DNA of 7,867 nt from Actinomycetota bacterium (GTDB lineage Bacteria > Actinomycetota > Thermoleophilia > Solirubrobacterales > Solirubrobacteraceae), in contig CAJCIJ010000080.1 in assembly GCA_903970315.1 (NCBI GenBank), forward strand, positions 1 to 7,867, written 5' to 3'. How positions within the stretch are numbered: position 1 is the first letter of the stretch; each line of letters begins with the position of its first letter. The position numbers and the translations under genes are program-made. The notes below the pieces were generated by a model. The model had not been told where the DNA came from and ran no database searches. It was given only the letters and a program-made list of their open reading frames with translations. Below are positions 6,694 through 7,867 of the stretch, piece by piece.

Positions 6694-7138
6694 CCACCCC
6701 GGGCCCAGGCCGCGCGACGACATCCCACGGCTCGACATCCTCGCCGCACCGTTCGCAGCGGCGACGATCGTCCAGAGCGCCCCCGCATCCGCTGTGCTCC
6801 AGCACGACCGGGGGGCCGGCCGGCGCGGCATGCCGGTCGCCCCACTTCAGCAGCGCGACCAGGACAGGCCACAGATCGACGCCTTTGGCAGTGAGCCGGT
6901 ACTCGCTGCGCGGCGGGCGCTCCTGGTAGGGGACGCGCTTGAGGATCCCCGACTCGACCAGGCGCTCCAAGCGAGCCCCAAGCACGTTGCGAGCGATGCC
7001 AAGGTTGCGCTGCATCTCCTCGAAACGGTGCACGCCGAGGAAGACTTCGCGCAGGATCATGATCGTCCAGCGCTCGCCCACCAGCTCAAGCGTGCGCGCG
7101 ATCGAGCAGTTCTGATCGGAGTAGTCGGCCCTGAGCAC
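6659..7138 (-). CDS. HxlR-family winged-helix transcriptional regulator
   Basis: A 159-residue DNA-binding protein. The HxlR core is clear: Cys11 followed by SIARTLELVGERWTIMILRE (12-31), the recognition-helix region RFEEMQRNLGIARNVLGARLERL (38-60), and the wing YQERPPRSEYRLTAKG (71-86). The C-terminus carries His115, Cys118, Cys128 and Cys131 in H-x2-C-x9-C-x2-C spacing, a possible zinc knuckle found in some actinobacterial relatives. Many HxlR proteins (B. subtilis YodB, for example) use an N-terminal Cys to sense electrophiles; Cys11 is in the equivalent place. GTG 7138-7136 is the only sensible start because an in-frame TAG lies four codons upstream. A predicted -10 (TAGAGT, 7150-7145) would place transcription start at about 7138, giving a leaderless mRNA. 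It diverges from the DHA2 exporter, its probable target, and its last 35 bp overlap the exonuclease gene tail to tail. Confidence 0.94.
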   Translation of the reverse strand: MLRADYSDQNCSIARTLELVGERWTIMILREVFLGVHRFEEMQRNLGIARNVLGARLERLVESGILKRVPYQERPPRSEYRLTAKGVDLWPVLVALLKWGDRHAAPAGPPVVLEHSGCGGALDDRRRCERCGEDVEPWDVVARPGPGVARPRATVQVSA

Positions 7139-7144
7139 AGACCC

Positions 7145-7189
7145 ACTCTATCGCAGTGAGTTGCATCACGCAACGGAATCGGCTAAGGT
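7145..7189. promoter_or_regulatory. Overlapping divergent promoters for hxlR-type gene and MFS exporter
   Basis: On the plus strand, TTGCAT (7161-7166) and TAAGGT (7184-7189) are separated by 17 bp, pointing to a start near 7196 and a leader of about 33 nt for the exporter. On the minus strand, TTGCGT (7173-7168) and TAGAGT (7150-7145) are also 17 bp apart, pointing to a start near 7138. Both -10 boxes fit the TAnnnT form common in actinobacteria. The two -35 boxes overlap the arms of one palindrome. This is a sequence-based prediction only. Confidence 0.55.
7160..7174. promoter_or_regulatory. Candidate HxlR operator palindrome
   Basis: GTTGC (7160-7164) and GCAAC (7170-7174) flank ATCAC, forming a perfect 5-bp-arm inverted repeat in the divergent spacer. 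It overlaps both predicted -35 elements, so a dimeric HxlR protein bound there would block both its own gene and the exporter. Palindromes between a HxlR gene and its divergent target are the usual operator setting in this family. Confidence 0.5.
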
Positions 7190-7216
7190 GCGTTTCACCA
7201 AACAACGCTGTCGTCG

Positions 7217-7223
7217 AAAGAGG
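7217..7223 (+). promoter_or_regulatory. Shine-Dalgarno of the right-hand MFS gene
   Basis: AAAGAGG lies five bases before the ATG at 7229. It is the clearest ribosome-binding site in the window and fixes this ATG as the start, in contrast to the other genes here, which lack obvious ones. Confidence 0.7.
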
Positions 7224-7228
7224 CTGCC

Positions 7229-7867
7229 ATGTCGCGTCGCGCCAAGGTCACAATCACGGTCTGTGTCGGGGTCTTCATGGCCTCGCTGGATCTCTTCATC
7301 GTCAACATCGCGTTCCCGGCGATCCAGGGGGAATTCGCGGGCACGAGCCTGAGCACGCTCTCGTGGATCCTCAACGCGTACGCGATCGCCTTTGCGGCGT
7401 TGCTGGTTCCGGCCGGTCGGCTCGCCGACCGGGTAGGGCGCAAGCGCGGGTTTGTGGTCGGGCTTGCCATCTTCAGCGTGGCGTCGGCGGGGTGTGCGGC
7501 GGCGCCGTCGGTGGCGGCGCTGGTCGCGGCGCGCCTGCTGCAGGCGGTCGGGGCGTCGCTGCTGCTGCCCACGTCCCTGGGGCTGCTGTTGCCGGAGTAC
7601 CCCGCGGCGCGGCGCGGCGCAGCCGTGGGAATCTGGGCAGCTGTGGGTGGCGTGGCGGCCGCTGCCGGGCCGCCGATTGGAGGGCTGCTCGTTCAGGCTG
7701 GATGGCGTTGGGTATTCATCGTCAACGTGCCCATCGGCGCCGTGGCGCTGGTGGCGTCCGTCCGGCTGCTGCGCGAGGTGAGAGACTCGTCGGGGCCGCG
7801 ACCGGACCTGCTTGGGGCGGGCCTGTTCACGGCGGGCATAAGCGCGCTCACCCTGGCCATCGTCAAA
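7229..7867 (+). CDS. MFS drug exporter, DHA2 family, C-terminus beyond window
   Basis: The first 213 residues of a second DHA2/EmrB-QacA-type proton-coupled exporter, running off the right edge. The first six to seven helices are present. Motifs: LDLFIVNIAFP (20-30), a variant of LDxTxVNVALP with Phe in place of Thr; motif A GRLADRVGRKR (63-73); a motif-B-like ARLLQAVGAS (101-110); and motif C ending GPPIGG (147-152). The N-terminal tail is only about six residues, unlike the 37-residue tail of the left-hand exporter, and the two sequences differ enough not to be a recent duplication. A good Shine-Dalgarno (7217-7223) supports ATG 7229. Its divergent HxlR neighbour and shared promoter region suggest inducible expression in response to a toxic ligand that the pump removes. 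Substrate unknown. Confidence 0.92.
   Translation, partial: MSRRAKVTITVCVGVFMASLDLFIVNIAFPAIQGEFAGTSLSTLSWILNAYAIAFAALLVPAGRLADRVGRKRGFVVGLAIFSVASAGCAAAPSVAALVAARLLQAVGASLLLPTSLGLLLPEYPAARRGAAVGIWAAVGGVAAAAGPPIGGLLVQAGWRWVFIVNVPIGAVALVASVRLLREVRDSSGPRPDLLGAGLFTAGISALTLAIVK

Noticed and set aside
1..7867. The two MFS genes at either end as flanking repeats of a mobile or duplicated unit
   Set aside because: They differ in N-terminal tail and motif details, are on opposite strands, and no terminal repeats, transposase or integrase are present.

Overview
The window is about two-thirds G+C or more, uses GTG as well as ATG starts, and is packed with short gaps and overlapping genes. Together with a stand-alone PolA-type 5'-3' exonuclease, a KimA-like transporter and a HxlR regulator with a C-terminal Cys cluster, this suggests a chromosomal segment of a high-GC actinobacterium. 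The Solirubrobacterales/Thermoleophilia are a guess. I see no tRNA, rRNA, CRISPR array, insertion sequence or phage gene. The base composition looks even and nothing points to recent transfer.

Layout from left to right. (1) Minus strand, 1-1180: the N-terminal 393 residues of a DHA2-type (14-helix) MFS exporter, cut by the window edge. (2) Plus strand, 1245-3044: a KimA-type K+ importer, divergent from (1) across only 64 bp. (3) Minus strand, 4644 down to 3092: two tandem S51 (peptidase E/cyanophycinase-like) serine peptidase paralogues joined by an ATGA stop/start overlap. The second is convergent with kimA over a 47-bp gap that holds a GC-rich inverted repeat. (4) A 233-bp divergent spacer with two small inverted repeats. 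(5) Plus strand, 4878-6693: a two-domain VOC (glyoxalase-fold) ring-cleaving-dioxygenase-like protein, overlapping by 11 bp a 301-residue FEN/PolA-type 5'-3' exonuclease. (6) Minus strand, 7138 down to 6659: a HxlR-family regulator whose 3' end overlaps the exonuclease 3' end by 35 bp. (7) Plus strand, 7229 to the edge: a second DHA2 MFS exporter, divergent from the HxlR gene.

The clearest functional unit is HxlR plus its divergent MFS exporter. The 90-bp spacer can be read as two divergent sigma70-type promoters, both with 17-bp spacers, whose -35 boxes lie in the two arms of one small palindrome. That is a good candidate HxlR operator controlling both directions. The N-terminal Cys of the regulator and the nearby VOC dioxygenase allow a testable link to electrophile, quinone or drug stress, but that link is inference.

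The other points worth a second look are residue-level departures from family norms. The KimA-like protein has Phe where B. subtilis KimA has Tyr377. The exonuclease lacks the second conserved metal-binding Asp and has His for the conserved Lys of the YKxxR motif. The paired S51 peptidases differ in their third catalytic residue (Asp versus Glu). I did not find strong evidence for a wholly new multi-gene system.
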